From CAJGDV01 sp036667875 (lineage in GTDB: Bacteria; Bacillota_I; Bacilli_A; RF39; UBA660), in the NCBI GenBank assembly GCA_036667875.1, contig JAVWTD010000011.1, positions 1 through 29,862 on the forward strand: 29,862 nucleotides of DNA. The letters run 5' to 3'. Position numbers and translations under genes: made by a program. Shown in pieces: positions 1 to 7,444 of the stretch. How positions within the stretch are numbered: the stretch's first letter is position 1; each line of letters starts with the position of its first letter. The notes under the pieces are model-generated. The model was not told where the DNA came from, did not search any database, and worked only from the letters and a program-made list of their open reading frames with translations.

Positions 1-1
1 T

Positions 2-463
2 AAAATTCCTTTACTATTAGTTTTTGAAGAAGCTCATAAGTATGTACCTAAAAGTGATTTAGCAAGGTTCAAGTCGTCAAAATTAGCTATAGAAAGAATT
101 GCAAAAGAAGGAAGAAAATATGGGGTTACATTAGCTATTGTAAGTCAAAGACCATCAGAAATTTCAGAAACAATTTTTTCTCAATGTAATACATTTATTG
201 CAATGAGATTGACAAATCCAGATGATCAAAATTATGTGAAAAAATTATTGCCAGATACATTAGGAAATTTAACTAGTAAACTCAATTCATTAAGTGCTGG
301 AGAGGCTTTACTAATTGGTGAATCTGTTCCAATGCCTTCAATTGTAAAAATTGATAGATGCGGTCCTGAGCCTTCATCAAATGATCTTATGTATTTAGAT
401 ATATGGAAAGACAATTGGTATGAAGACGAATTTACTGAACTCATTAAAAAATGGGAACAATAA
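2..463 (+). CDS. HerA/DUF87-like ATPase, C-terminal part only
   Basis: The gene enters from the left edge, so only about 153 C-terminal residues are visible. They show a Walker B segment (LLVFEEAHKYVP) at the start, then a basic helix followed by SQRPSEIS, which in HerA-type helicases carries the arginine that completes the neighbouring subunit's ATP site. The tail LTNPDDQNYVKKLLPD and the GEALLIGESVPMP segment are also typical of HerA. HerA proteins form hexameric DNA-pumping ATPases. In bacteria they are often paired with a nuclease or SIR2/DUF4297 effector in defence operons, and any such partner would lie upstream, outside the window. A promoter lies between this gene and hsdR, so the two are probably separate units. 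The family call is firm; the biological role is inferred. Confidence 0.8.
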   Translation, partial: KIPLLLVFEEAHKYVPKSDLARFKSSKLAIERIAKEGRKYGVTLAIVSQRPSEISETIFSQCNTFIAMRLTNPDDQNYVKKLLPDTLGNLTSKLNSLSAGEALLIGESVPMPSIVKIDRCGPEPSSNDLMYLDIWKDNWYEDEFTELIKKWEQ

Positions 464-493
464 TATGTTTTACAAGAAAAATAGGACAAAACA

Positions 494-502
494 TGATATA
501 AT
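494..502 (+). promoter_or_regulatory. Extended -10 promoter of the hsd operon
   Basis: TGATATAAT gives a perfect -10 box (TATAAT, 497-502) with the extended TG motif. No convincing -35 box stands at 17 bases. Transcription would start near 509, leaving a leader of about 18 bases before hsdR with an AGAGGTG ribosome site. The same motif precedes several other genes in the window. Confidence 0.6.
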
Positions 503-526
503 ATTATAAGAATTAGAGGTGTAGCA

Positions 527-3082
527 ATGGATAAAGAAGCTTTAGCAAGAATAAAAATAAACGATTTATTAGTTGATGCTGGATGGAGATTTTTTGATGA
601 TGAAAATGGTTATGCAAACATTCAATTAGAACCAAATGTAAAAATATCTCAAGCAGATTTAGAAAGTGTAGAACTGAAAAAGAAAAAAAACGGATTTATA
701 GATTATCTATTATTAGATGATCATAATTTTCCTTTTGTAGTTGTCGAAGCTAAAAAGGATGGAATTCATCCTTTAGAAGCAAAAGAACAGGCTAGAAAAT
801 ACGCTAACAGTTTGAGATGTAAATATATAATATTGACTAATGGTTCAATAAATTATTTTTGGAATATAGAAAAAGGTAATCCGGAAATCATTACGACTTT
901 TCCAACTTATGAGTCATTAAAATCAAGTAGTGCATTAACTACTGATACTAAAAATATAACAGATATGAAAATCGATAAATATTTTGTTGCAACTAGTCAA
1001 GAACCATCATTAGAAATGAGTAGTGCTTGGAAATCTAGAAATGATGAGGTGTTATTTAATTACTGTTTAGATAAAGATATCAGAGTGCTAAGACATTACC
1101 AATTGGGTGGAATTAAAGCTGTTCAAACAGCTATTAGTGATGGTAAAACAAGATTTTTACTTGAAATGGCTACAGGAACTGGTAAAACATTAACTTCAGC
1201 CGGAGTAATTAAAATGTTTGTTAGAAGTGAAGTGGCACAAAGAGTCTTATTTTTAGTTGATAGAATAGAACTTGAAAATCAAGCCCAAAAGGATTTGGGT
1301 AAATATTTATCTAAAGATGGTATTAAAGTTGCTATTTATAAGGAAAATAAACAAGATTGGACTAAAGCAAATGTCGTAATTAGTACAATTCAATCATTTA
1401 CAAGTGATAACAAATATCAAAAGATATTCGTACCTACTGATTTTGATTTGGTTATTTCCGATGAAGCACATAGAAGTTTAGGATCGAATAATAGAGCTGT
1501 ATTTGAATATTTTTTAGGATATAAATTAGGTCTAACTGCAACACCTAAAAATTACTTGAAAGGCGTTGCGTTTTCAGAGGAAGATCCACGAGAATTAGAA
1601 CGAAGAATATTACTTGATACTTATCATATTTTCGGATGTGACAGTGGGAATCCAACGTTTAGTTATACATTAAATGATGGGGTAAAAAATGGAATTTTAA
1701 TTAACCCTACAATAGTAGATGCGAGAACAGATATTACCAATGAATTATTAAGTGAACAAGGGCTGATTATTAATACAGAGGATGATAATGTAGAAGTTAC
1801 TGTTAAAAATTCGGATGGTAGAAAAACTAAAGTATTTACTGAAAAAAGTTATGAAAAGAAATTCTTTTCTGATTCAACTAATCAAGTTTTTTGCGTAACA
1901 TTTATGGAAAATGCTCTAAGAGACCCAATTACAAATGAGATAGGTAAATCTATAATATTTTGTGTAAATCAAGCTCACGCAAGAAAAGTTACTGAAATAT
2001 TAAATGTTTTAGCTGATAAGATGTTTCCAAATAAATATAATTCAGATTTTGCAGTACAAGTAACATCAAATGTCAATGATGCACAGCAAATGACAATAAA
2101 TTTTGCAAATAACAAGTTGAATGGATTTTCAAAATGGAATGAAGAATATGAAACATCAAAATCAAGAGTTGCAGTAACAGTTGGTATGATGACTACTGGA
2201 TATGATTGCTCAGATATTTTAAATCTTGGTTTGATGAGACCTATTTTTAGTCCTACTGATTTTATTCAAATGAAAGGAAGAGGGACTCGCTTACATTCCT
2301 TTAAACATAAAGAAGAAAAAATTAAAAAAGAAACATTTAAATTGTTCGATTTCTTTGCAGTATGTGAGTTTTTTGAATCGAAATTTCAATATGATGAAAA
2401 ATTGAACTTGCCAAAAGCAATTAGTGATAATCTTTCAAGAGATGATGATAAAGTAGAATCTATTATTGATTTGGTTAAAAATAATGGTGTTGACTTTTTA
2501 TTAACGATTCAAGAAGAAAAAGTTCCTGATACCGGAATGGTTATAGATAGAAAATTCTATACTTCATTTGAAGAAAAAGTAAAACAGGATCCAAATGTTC
2601 AAAAAATAATAGATGAATTGGATATTGAAAAAATGGAATGGTATTTAAAGGAAAATATTTTTAACAAACCATCAGAATATTTTAATATTAATAAATTAGA
2701 ACAAGCATTGGGTATGGATAGAAAAATAACTGTTAAAGAAGTAGCATTGAATATTTTAGGATTACTAACAGGATATAAATCTAGAAAAGAAAAATTATAT
2801 GATGAATTTAATAATTTTAAGCTTTTAAATAAAGAAGAATTAGAAAAATATGCTGGAAAACAAATTGATGATATTGAAGCTGTTTTCGAGGCCTATATTG
2901 TCGATGAACAAGTAAGAGAATGTGTTTATACAAAAAATTACTCACCTCTTTTTAATTCAGTAATTAAGGAAAATTTAAAAGATATTAGAGATATAAGACT
3001 AAAAGGAAAACCATTATTGGAATATATAAAAGATTATATATCTGAAAATGACATTAATTGTAATAATTTTAAAAGGAGGTAA
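527..3082 (+). CDS. hsdR: Type I restriction enzyme, R subunit (HsdR)
   Basis: This is the motor and nuclease subunit of a type I restriction-modification complex: it translocates DNA using ATP and cuts unmethylated DNA far from the recognition site. The 851 residues show an N-terminal PD-(D/E)XK nuclease (D59 in FIDYLLL, E74 and K76 in VVVEAKK), then a superfamily 2 helicase with Walker A ATGTGKT at 215-221, DEAH at 312-315, TATP at 337-340 and motif VI QMKGRGTR at 581-588. The length fits the shorter HsdR group better than the roughly 1,000-1,170 residues of the EcoR124/EcoKI types. The ATG start has an AGAGGTG ribosome site. The hsdM ribosome site lies in the last codons of hsdR, so the subunits are made from one message. 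All key catalytic residues are present. Confidence 0.95.
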   Translation: MDKEALARIKINDLLVDAGWRFFDDENGYANIQLEPNVKISQADLESVELKKKKNGFIDYLLLDDHNFPFVVVEAKKDGIHPLEAKEQARKYANSLRCKYIILTNGSINYFWNIEKGNPEIITTFPTYESLKSSSALTTDTKNITDMKIDKYFVATSQEPSLEMSSAWKSRNDEVLFNYCLDKDIRVLRHYQLGGIKAVQTAISDGKTRFLLEMATGTGKTLTSAGVIKMFVRSEVAQRVLFLVDRIELENQAQKDLGKYLSKDGIKVAIYKENKQDWTKANVVISTIQSFTSDNKYQKIFVPTDFDLVISDEAHRSLGSNNRAVFEYFLGYKLGLTATPKNYLKGVAFSEEDPRELERRILLDTYHIFGCDSGNPTFSYTLNDGVKNGILINPTIVDARTDITNELLSEQGLIINTEDDNVEVTVKNSDGRKTKVFTEKSYEKKFFSDSTNQVFCVTFMENALRDPITNEIGKSIIFCVNQAHARKVTEILNVLADKMFPNKYNSDFAVQVTSNVNDAQQMTINFANNKLNGFSKWNEEYETSKSRVAVTVGMMTTGYDCSDILNLGLMRPIFSPTDFIQMKGRGTRLHSFKHKEEKIKKETFKLFDFFAVCEFFESKFQYDEKLNLPKAISDNLSRDDDKVESIIDLVKNNGVDFLLTIQEEKVPDTGMVIDRKFYTSFEEKVKQDPNVQKIIDELDIEKMEWYLKENIFNKPSEYFNINKLEQALGMDRKITVKEVALNILGLLTGYKSRKEKLYDEFNNFKLLNKEELEKYAGKQIDDIEAVFEAYIVDEQVRECVYTKNYSPLFNSVIKENLKDIRDIRLKGKPLLEYIKDYISENDINCNNFKRR

Positions 3083-3084
3083 TT

Positions 3085-4521
3085 ATGGCAAAACAAAATA
3101 TTATGAAGGCAATAGATGACCTACGAGCAACTGTAGTAGGAAAAATTCCAATGCCAAACTCACAAGTAGAACAGATAACTTTAGCACTTCTATATAAATT
3201 TATGGATGATATGGATCAATCATCTATTGATTTTGGTGGAAATGCAACTTTTTTCTCGAAAGAATTTGAAAAATATAGTTGGAAAAAAATTATGAGTAAT
3301 TGCAATAGTGCGCAAGTTAGATATAATTTATACACTGAAGCACTTGAAAAATTTTATGCCCATCCTGATCTACCAGATACATTTAGAGAGATATTTAAGA
3401 ATGCAACAGTTCCATATAAAGATGCAGAAACTTTGACTAACTTTTTAAAAATAATTGACAGTGAATTTGATTACAGTGATTCTGAACAATTAGGTGATGC
3501 TTATGAATACTTATTAAGTGTACTAGGTTCTCAAGGCGACTTAGGACAATTTAGAACACCAAGACATATAATAGATTTTATTGTTGAATTAGTTGACCCA
3601 GATAAAAACGATAAAATATTAGATCCTGCATGTGGAACTGCAGGTTTCTTGATTTCAGCATACAAATATATTTTAAAGCAAAATACTGATAAAATATCTG
3701 GAGATAAATTAACATTTGATGAAAAAAAAGATATACTAAAAAACATTAATGGTTATGATATTGAACCATCAATGGTAAGAATAGCGGAAATGAATCTATT
3801 TTTGCATGGTGCTACTGAACCTAAAATATTTGAATATGATACACTTACAATGGATGATAGATGGAATGATAAGTATGATTGTATATTAGCAAATCCTCCG
3901 TTCATGACTCCAAAAGGTGGAATTAAGCCACATTCTAAATTTAGTGTTAAAGCATCTAAATCAGAAATATTATTTGTAGATTATATTTCTAACCATTTAA
4001 CAATAAATGGAAAAGCGGGTATTATTATTCCAGATGGAGTTGTTTTCAAACAAGATAAGGCATTTAAAGATGTTAGAAAAGACATAATAGAGAAAAATTT
4101 ATACGCAGTAATTTCTCTTCCAAATGGAATTTTCCAACCATATGCAGGCGTTTCAACAAATATTTTACTATTAGATAAGAATTTTTCTAAAAAAGTTGAT
4201 AATATATTATTTGTTGAACTAACGAATGACGGATTATCGTTAACGACACAAAGAAAACCAATTTCAGGGAATCAGATCCCTGAAATAATTGAAGTAGTAA
4301 AATATTATAAATCTAGTTTTAAAGTTGATAATGATTACTCGTTTTTAGTTTCTAAAGCTGATATTATAAATAATAATTATGATTTATCTTTTAATAAATA
4401 CAAGAAGTATGATAATTATGTTGATGAATCTTTAAATTATAATTCTGAAGAAATAATAAATAGTTTAATGAAATTTGAAAAAGAGTATGAAAAATTACTA
4501 TTTAAATTAGGGGAATTATAA
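3085..4521 (+). CDS. hsdM: Type I DNA methyltransferase, M subunit (HsdM)
   Basis: HsdM transfers a methyl group from S-adenosylmethionine to N6 of adenine in the sequence chosen by HsdS. The 478-residue protein has the HsdM N-terminal helical domain (PNSQVEQITLALLYKFMDDM) and the methyltransferase core, with the SAM-binding motif DPACGTAGFL at 180-189 and the catalytic NPPF at 270-273. The sequence LGQFRTPRHI just before the core is also characteristic. An AAGGAGG ribosome site overlaps the end of hsdR, and hsdS starts one base after the hsdM stop, which indicates tight translational coupling. No defect is visible. The recognition sequence cannot be deduced. Confidence 0.95.
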   Translation: MAKQNIMKAIDDLRATVVGKIPMPNSQVEQITLALLYKFMDDMDQSSIDFGGNATFFSKEFEKYSWKKIMSNCNSAQVRYNLYTEALEKFYAHPDLPDTFREIFKNATVPYKDAETLTNFLKIIDSEFDYSDSEQLGDAYEYLLSVLGSQGDLGQFRTPRHIIDFIVELVDPDKNDKILDPACGTAGFLISAYKYILKQNTDKISGDKLTFDEKKDILKNINGYDIEPSMVRIAEMNLFLHGATEPKIFEYDTLTMDDRWNDKYDCILANPPFMTPKGGIKPHSKFSVKASKSEILFVDYISNHLTINGKAGIIIPDGVVFKQDKAFKDVRKDIIEKNLYAVISLPNGIFQPYAGVSTNILLLDKNFSKKVDNILFVELTNDGLSLTTQRKPISGNQIPEIIEVVKYYKSSFKVDNDYSFLVSKADIINNNYDLSFNKYKKYDNYVDESLNYNSEEIINSLMKFEKEYEKLLFKLGEL

Positions 4522-4522
4522 G

Positions 4523-5626
4523 ATGAAGGAATTAGAATACTATCTAAAATATGAACAACCTAATAAATATATAGTTAAAAGTGATCAATATTGTGATGAC
4601 TATTCTACTCCTGTTTTGACTGCTGGACAAACATTTATACTTGGATATACCAATGAAGAAGATAATATATTTCCTGCATCGAAAGAAAATCCAGTTATAA
4701 TTTTTGATGATTTTACTACATCAGTTCAATTCGTAGATTTTAATTTCAAAGTAAAGTCGTCAGCAATGAAAATTTTAATTTCGAATAGAGATATAAATAT
4801 AAAATATTTTTATTACTTAATTAAGAATATAAAAAAGGAGAATTCGTTACACAAAAGATATTGGATATCGGATTATGCAAAAAAGAAGATAAAAGAAATA
4901 AGTATTGAAGAACAAAATGAAGTAGTCAGAAAATTAGATCTTTTGTATGATGCAATAAATAATAAAAATAAGCAAAATGAAGAGTTATTAAAACTAATAG
5001 ATGCAAAATTTTTAGAACTTTTTGGAGATATAAACATTAATGAAAAAGAAATGGTGATTAAAAGTTTATGTGATGTTTCAAAGATATCTTCTAGTAAAAG
5101 AATTTATTTAAAGGAGTATGTGGAAAAAGGAATTCCTTTTTACCGAAGTAAGGAAATCGTTGAATTAGGAAATGGTAAACAGCCATCTACAAGATTATTT
5201 ATTTCAGAAGAAAGATATAATGAAGTAAAAACTAAATATGGAGTGCCTAAAATAGGTGATATATTAATTACCGCGGTTGGTACAATAGGTAAAATGTGGT
5301 TAATAGATAATGATAAACCATTTTATTATAAAGATGGAAATTTGATATTAATAAGTTTAAGTGATGAACTAACTCCAATATATTTTAAATATGCTTTAAA
5401 TAAGTTGATGACTAATTTTAAAAAAACAAATGTAACTGGCGGAGTTTATGCAGCACTAACGATAGAAAAATTTAAAAAAATGTCTATAATTGTACCACGT
5501 AAAGAAATTCAAGCTGAATTTGAATGTAAATATAATTATTTAATGAAAATGATTTATACAAATAATGAAATAATAAAAAAACATAATATTTTATTAATAA
5601 TTAAAATTTCAGAATATTTAAATTGA
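4523..5626 (+). CDS. hsdS: Type I specificity subunit (HsdS)
   Basis: HsdS holds the two target-recognition domains that define the bipartite DNA site and bridges HsdM and HsdR. In this 367-residue protein the first recognition domain spans about residues 1-130. It is followed by the central conserved spacer helix (IEEQNEVVRKLDLLYDAI...LLKLIDAKFLELFGD, about 133-170), the second recognition domain (about 178-330), and a short C-terminal helix starting near KEIQAEFECKYNYL. The C-terminal helix looks a little shorter than in many HsdS proteins, but I see no frameshift just after the stop. Only one hsdS copy is present, with no inverted partial copy nearby, so sequence-inversion phase variation is not indicated here. 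Confidence 0.9.
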   Translation: MKELEYYLKYEQPNKYIVKSDQYCDDYSTPVLTAGQTFILGYTNEEDNIFPASKENPVIIFDDFTTSVQFVDFNFKVKSSAMKILISNRDINIKYFYYLIKNIKKENSLHKRYWISDYAKKKIKEISIEEQNEVVRKLDLLYDAINNKNKQNEELLKLIDAKFLELFGDININEKEMVIKSLCDVSKISSSKRIYLKEYVEKGIPFYRSKEIVELGNGKQPSTRLFISEERYNEVKTKYGVPKIGDILITAVGTIGKMWLIDNDKPFYYKDGNLILISLSDELTPIYFKYALNKLMTNFKKTNVTGGVYAALTIEKFKKMSIIVPRKEIQAEFECKYNYLMKMIYTNNEIIKKHNILLIIKISEYLN

Positions 5627-5627
5627 A

Positions 5628-5651
5628 ATGTTGCATTTTTGCAATATTTTT
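5628..5651 (+). terminator. Intrinsic terminator after hsdS
   Basis: An 8-bp stem (ATGTTGCA paired with TGCAATAT, one G-U pair) with a TTTT loop runs directly into a run of five T. It begins two bases after the hsdS stop and closes the hsd operon. Confidence 0.7.
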
Positions 5652-5821
5652 CGTCTATATAAAGTCAATACCTAAAACGAAATAAATATTGATACTAAAA
5701 ATCATCAAAACAAAAAATAGTAAAAATTTTATAAAATAATGGCTAAAGCAATAGTTAATCAATATTTAAGTCCACATTTCCATCCACATTTTTTTAATAA
5801 AAGTATATGAAAATTTACCAC
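5652..5821. other. Gene-free AT-rich spacer with a perfect 11-bp inverted repeat
   Basis: No gene is seen here. The only clear structure is TAAATATTGAT at 5683-5693 and its exact reverse complement at 5758-5768, 64 bases apart. It lies between the hsd terminator and the promoter of the regulatory leader, so it could be a regulator-binding site, but in such AT-rich DNA chance is possible. Confidence 0.4.
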
Positions 5822-5850
5822 TTGGAGTTTCTACAAAGTTCTGATATACT
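5822..5850 (+). promoter_or_regulatory. Promoter of the control/transfer leader
   Basis: TTGGAG at 5822-5827 is followed by an exact 17-base spacer and TATACT at 5845-5850, with an extended TG at 5842-5843. This is the best complete -35/-10 pair I found in the window. It would produce a leader of roughly 200 bases before the first ATG, and it is the natural candidate for the promoter that drives the element's long operon. Confidence 0.55.
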
Positions 5851-5860
5851 ATGGTAAAAT

Positions 5861-5898
5861 ACGAAAAAAATGTATACAAAAGCATTATTCGTGTTTTT
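5861..5898 (+). terminator. Leader hairpin 1 with T-run
   Basis: ACGAA (5861-5865) pairs with TTCGT (5888-5892), helped by ATG/CAT inside (5870-5872 with 5883-5885), and a GTTTTTA run follows. It lies within a few bases of the predicted transcription start, so it would stop or pause polymerase very early. The stem is weak, and this is the least certain of the three leader hairpins. Confidence 0.35.
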
Positions 5899-5977
5899 AT
5901 TTTATAAATTCATAAGAAAATATTGATTTTTAAATTATTTTATTGTAGTATATAAAACAATTGTTAAATTGATTGAG

Positions 5978-6043
5978 GAAGTAGTATTTATCCTTAAAAA
6001 GTCTGTAATTAACTACAAACTTCTGGATGTGCTACTTCTTTTT
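5978..6043 (+). promoter_or_regulatory. Leader hairpin 2: long interrupted stem ending in a T-run
   Basis: Three nested paired segments are seen: GAAGTAG (5978-5984) with CTACTTC (6032-6038), ATCC (5990-5993) with GGAT (6025-6028), and an inner AAGTcTGTA with TACAaACTT around an ATTAAC loop. Five T follow at once. Such a long stem with internal loops is more elaborate than a simple terminator. It may be an attenuator or an RNA element read by an antitermination factor. The structure is seen in the sequence; the function is inference. Confidence 0.55.
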
Positions 6044-6064
6044 CTTATAGTCAGGGGTGAATAT

Positions 6065-6256
6065 ATGTTATCAAATCAAAAAAACTTTAAAAAGAAAAAT
6101 TATTTAAAAAATGTATTACAAAGAGATATTGGTGATATTTCATCAAATATTAAAGAAATAGTTTGTTTTTTGAGGCACTGGATTTTCCTATCCATAGGGA
6201 ATGATGGTGTCTTTTTTTGTAATCAAATTTTAGTATTGGAGGTATTATATGAGTAG
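6065..6256 (+). CDS. Small ORF in the regulatory leader (63 aa)
   Basis: The ATG has a good AGGGGTGA ribosome site six bases upstream. The predicted product begins MLSNQKNFKKKNYLKNVLQ, a lysine-rich amphipathic stretch, and ends with a hydrophobic tail. The reading frame runs straight through leader hairpin 3 and overlaps the start of the next gene by 8 bases (ATGAGTAG), which suggests translational coupling. I do not recognise a family. It could be a real small protein, or a leader ORF whose translation decides whether the hairpin inside it forms. The hairpin probably constrains the C-terminal half of the peptide, so the amino-acid sequence there may not matter. Confidence 0.35.
   Translation: MLSNQKNFKKKNYLKNVLQRDIGDISSNIKEIVCFLRHWIFLSIGNDGVFFCNQILVLEVLYE
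6174..6218 (+). terminator. Leader hairpin 3, terminator-like
   Basis: GGCACT (6174-6179) pairs with GGTGTC (6206-6211), and inside it TTTCCTAT (6184-6191) pairs with ATAGGGAA (6194-6201). Seven T follow (6212-6218). The next gene begins 30 bases later, so transcription must pass through this structure to reach it. Confidence 0.6.
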
Positions 6257-6719
6257 AGATGTAAGAAGTAGTATCATGAAAGAAAATCTATTGAACAGCT
6301 ATAAGAGTACAGCGTTAAGAAACAAAGTATTAGAAATATATGGACTAATTGACTATTGCTTGATGCTAGATGAAAACATAGTACCACCACATATAACCCA
6401 AAGCTATAAAGTGATGTATAGTCAAAGAGTAACTGTAAATTCATCAAAATTAGAAAATTATGTTATTAAAAAAATAATGATTGAGTTGAATAAGAATTAT
6501 ACATTTAGAAATAAACTCCTAACAAAAATATCATTGTCACTTAAAAAATTATCTGAATTAGAATTACAAGTTTTTAAGTTATCGGTATACGAAGGGAAAT
6601 CTGAAGAATTAATTGCTGAAGAAATGAATTATTGTATAGATACAATCAGAAAAATTAAAAAAAGTTCCTTTGCAAGATTCTTAATATCTTTAGGACTAGA
6701 CCACGATTGTTTTAATTGA
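6249..6719 (+). CDS. Sigma-region-4-like transcriptional regulator
   Basis: The 156-residue protein carries a C-terminal helix-turn-helix of sigma-70 region 4 type, in the segment LSELELQVFKLSVYEGKSEE followed by LIAEEMNYCIDTIRKIKK. This arrangement recalls RinA/ArpU-type phage and ICE regulators rather than a full sigma factor, because no region 2 is present. The N-terminal 90 residues are helical and not recognised. An AGGAGG-like site (TGGAGG) lies six bases before the ATG, and the upstream small ORF overlaps it. Its place directly after the structured leader and before the transfer genes suggests that it controls late (transfer) expression. The HTH is seen; the regulatory target is inferred. 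Confidence 0.7.
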   Translation: MSRDVRSSIMKENLLNSYKSTALRNKVLEIYGLIDYCLMLDENIVPPHITQSYKVMYSQRVTVNSSKLENYVIKKIMIELNKNYTFRNKLLTKISLSLKKLSELELQVFKLSVYEGKSEELIAEEMNYCIDTIRKIKKSSFARFLISLGLDHDCFN

Positions 6720-6749
6720 ATAATTATATTATAAAGGAGGTGGTGACTT

Positions 6750-6770
6750 ATGAAAGTATTTATTAGATGA
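6750..6770 (+). CDS. Six-codon mini-ORF with a very strong ribosome site
   Basis: AAAGGAGGTGGTGACTT precedes an ATG that opens only MKVFIR before TGA. The ribosome site is among the strongest in the window, yet the peptide is six residues long and ends 51 bases before the next gene. It could be a leader peptide or the start of a gene that has been lost. I cannot tell which. Confidence 0.25.
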   Translation: MKVFIR

Positions 6771-6821
6771 TTTGTGTTTTAAATTTAATAGTGATATTAT
6801 GCAATTAAAGAGGTGTGTATA

Positions 6822-7394
6822 ATGAATATTAAACAAGCATTTATTGTCTTAATAGTTTGTATCTTTACGCTATTACTTAATTATGGTTATTTAAATAATT
6901 ATAAAGTTGATGTAGCTAAAGAACAAATGTCGGAAAAAGAAACAATTATAGAAGATGATACAATTGAGGAAATAAAAACAACTAACACAGAATCTATTGA
7001 ATTTGAATATTCTGAAGAAAAAATAATCAATAATTCGAAAGAAGTTGTTAAACCTGAAACAAGTAATAATAACAATCAAAAAAATATTACTAACACAGAA
7101 CCTAAAGAAAATAATCATAATGTTGAAATAAAGGAAGAAATAATAAATGAGCCAATTACTAATAATGATAACAATGAAGTTGATATAAGTAATTTTATGT
7201 ATTCAATTCATAAAGGCGTTATTGATTATAGTAGTTTGGAATCATGTGCTAGTCGTGGCAAAGAAATAGCTATGAATAATATAATAGATGTTTTATATTT
7301 CAACTGTGTAGAAGTAAATTCTAAAGGAAATACTATATTAGGATATTATTTAGATATAGTATGTGAAACAGGTAATTGTAGTAAATATAAATAA
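6822..7394 (+). CDS. Membrane-anchored extracytoplasmic protein, unknown function
   Basis: The start is taken at the ATG with GAGGTG six bases upstream, giving 190 residues. Residues 6-25 form one membrane segment (AFIVLIVCIFTLLLNYGYL), followed by about 100 residues of acidic, Asn/Glu/Thr-rich low-complexity linker. The last 55 residues form a compact domain (from YSIHKGVIDYSSLESC) with four cysteines, which could form two disulfides outside the cell. The look is that of a stalked surface protein whose C-terminal domain is presented beyond the membrane. Position between the regulator and the adhesin suggests a role in cell contact or in assembling the transfer apparatus. No family is recognised, and a terminator-like hairpin follows it. 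Confidence 0.7.
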   Translation: MNIKQAFIVLIVCIFTLLLNYGYLNNYKVDVAKEQMSEKETIIEDDTIEEIKTTNTESIEFEYSEEKIINNSKEVVKPETSNNNNQKNITNTEPKENNHNVEIKEEIINEPITNNDNNEVDISNFMYSIHKGVIDYSSLESCASRGKEIAMNNIIDVLYFNCVEVNSKGNTILGYYLDIVCETGNCSKYK

Positions 7395-7398
7395 ACAT

Positions 7399-7425
7399 AA
7401 CATTAATGAAAATTAGTGTTTTTTT
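7399..7425 (+). terminator. Intrinsic terminator upstream of the adhesin gene
   Basis: An 8-9-bp stem (ACATTAAT pairing with ATTAGTGT, one G-U) is capped by a GAAA tetraloop and followed by seven T. Only 19 bases separate it from the adhesin ATG at 7445, which leaves no space for a promoter. The adhesin and sortase must therefore be reached by read-through or from a promoter lying upstream of the hairpin. Confidence 0.7.
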
Positions 7426-7444
7426 ATTGTTTAAGGAGGAACAA

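Noticed and set aside
4523..5626. Phase-variable hsdS
   Set aside because: There is no second or inverted hsdS fragment and no adjacent recombinase; the nearest recombinase is 22 kb away and serves integration.
6891..7118. Reverse-strand reading frame rich in Phe, Ile and Tyr
   Set aside because: It is the complement of a low-complexity Asn/Glu/Ile/Lys coding stretch and has no ribosome site; the same holds for the other reverse-strand frames.
7406..7444. N-terminal extension of the adhesin from an earlier start
   Set aside because: It would run through the terminator hairpin and lacks a ribosome site; the ATG at 7445 has AAGGAGG and starts a normal signal peptide.
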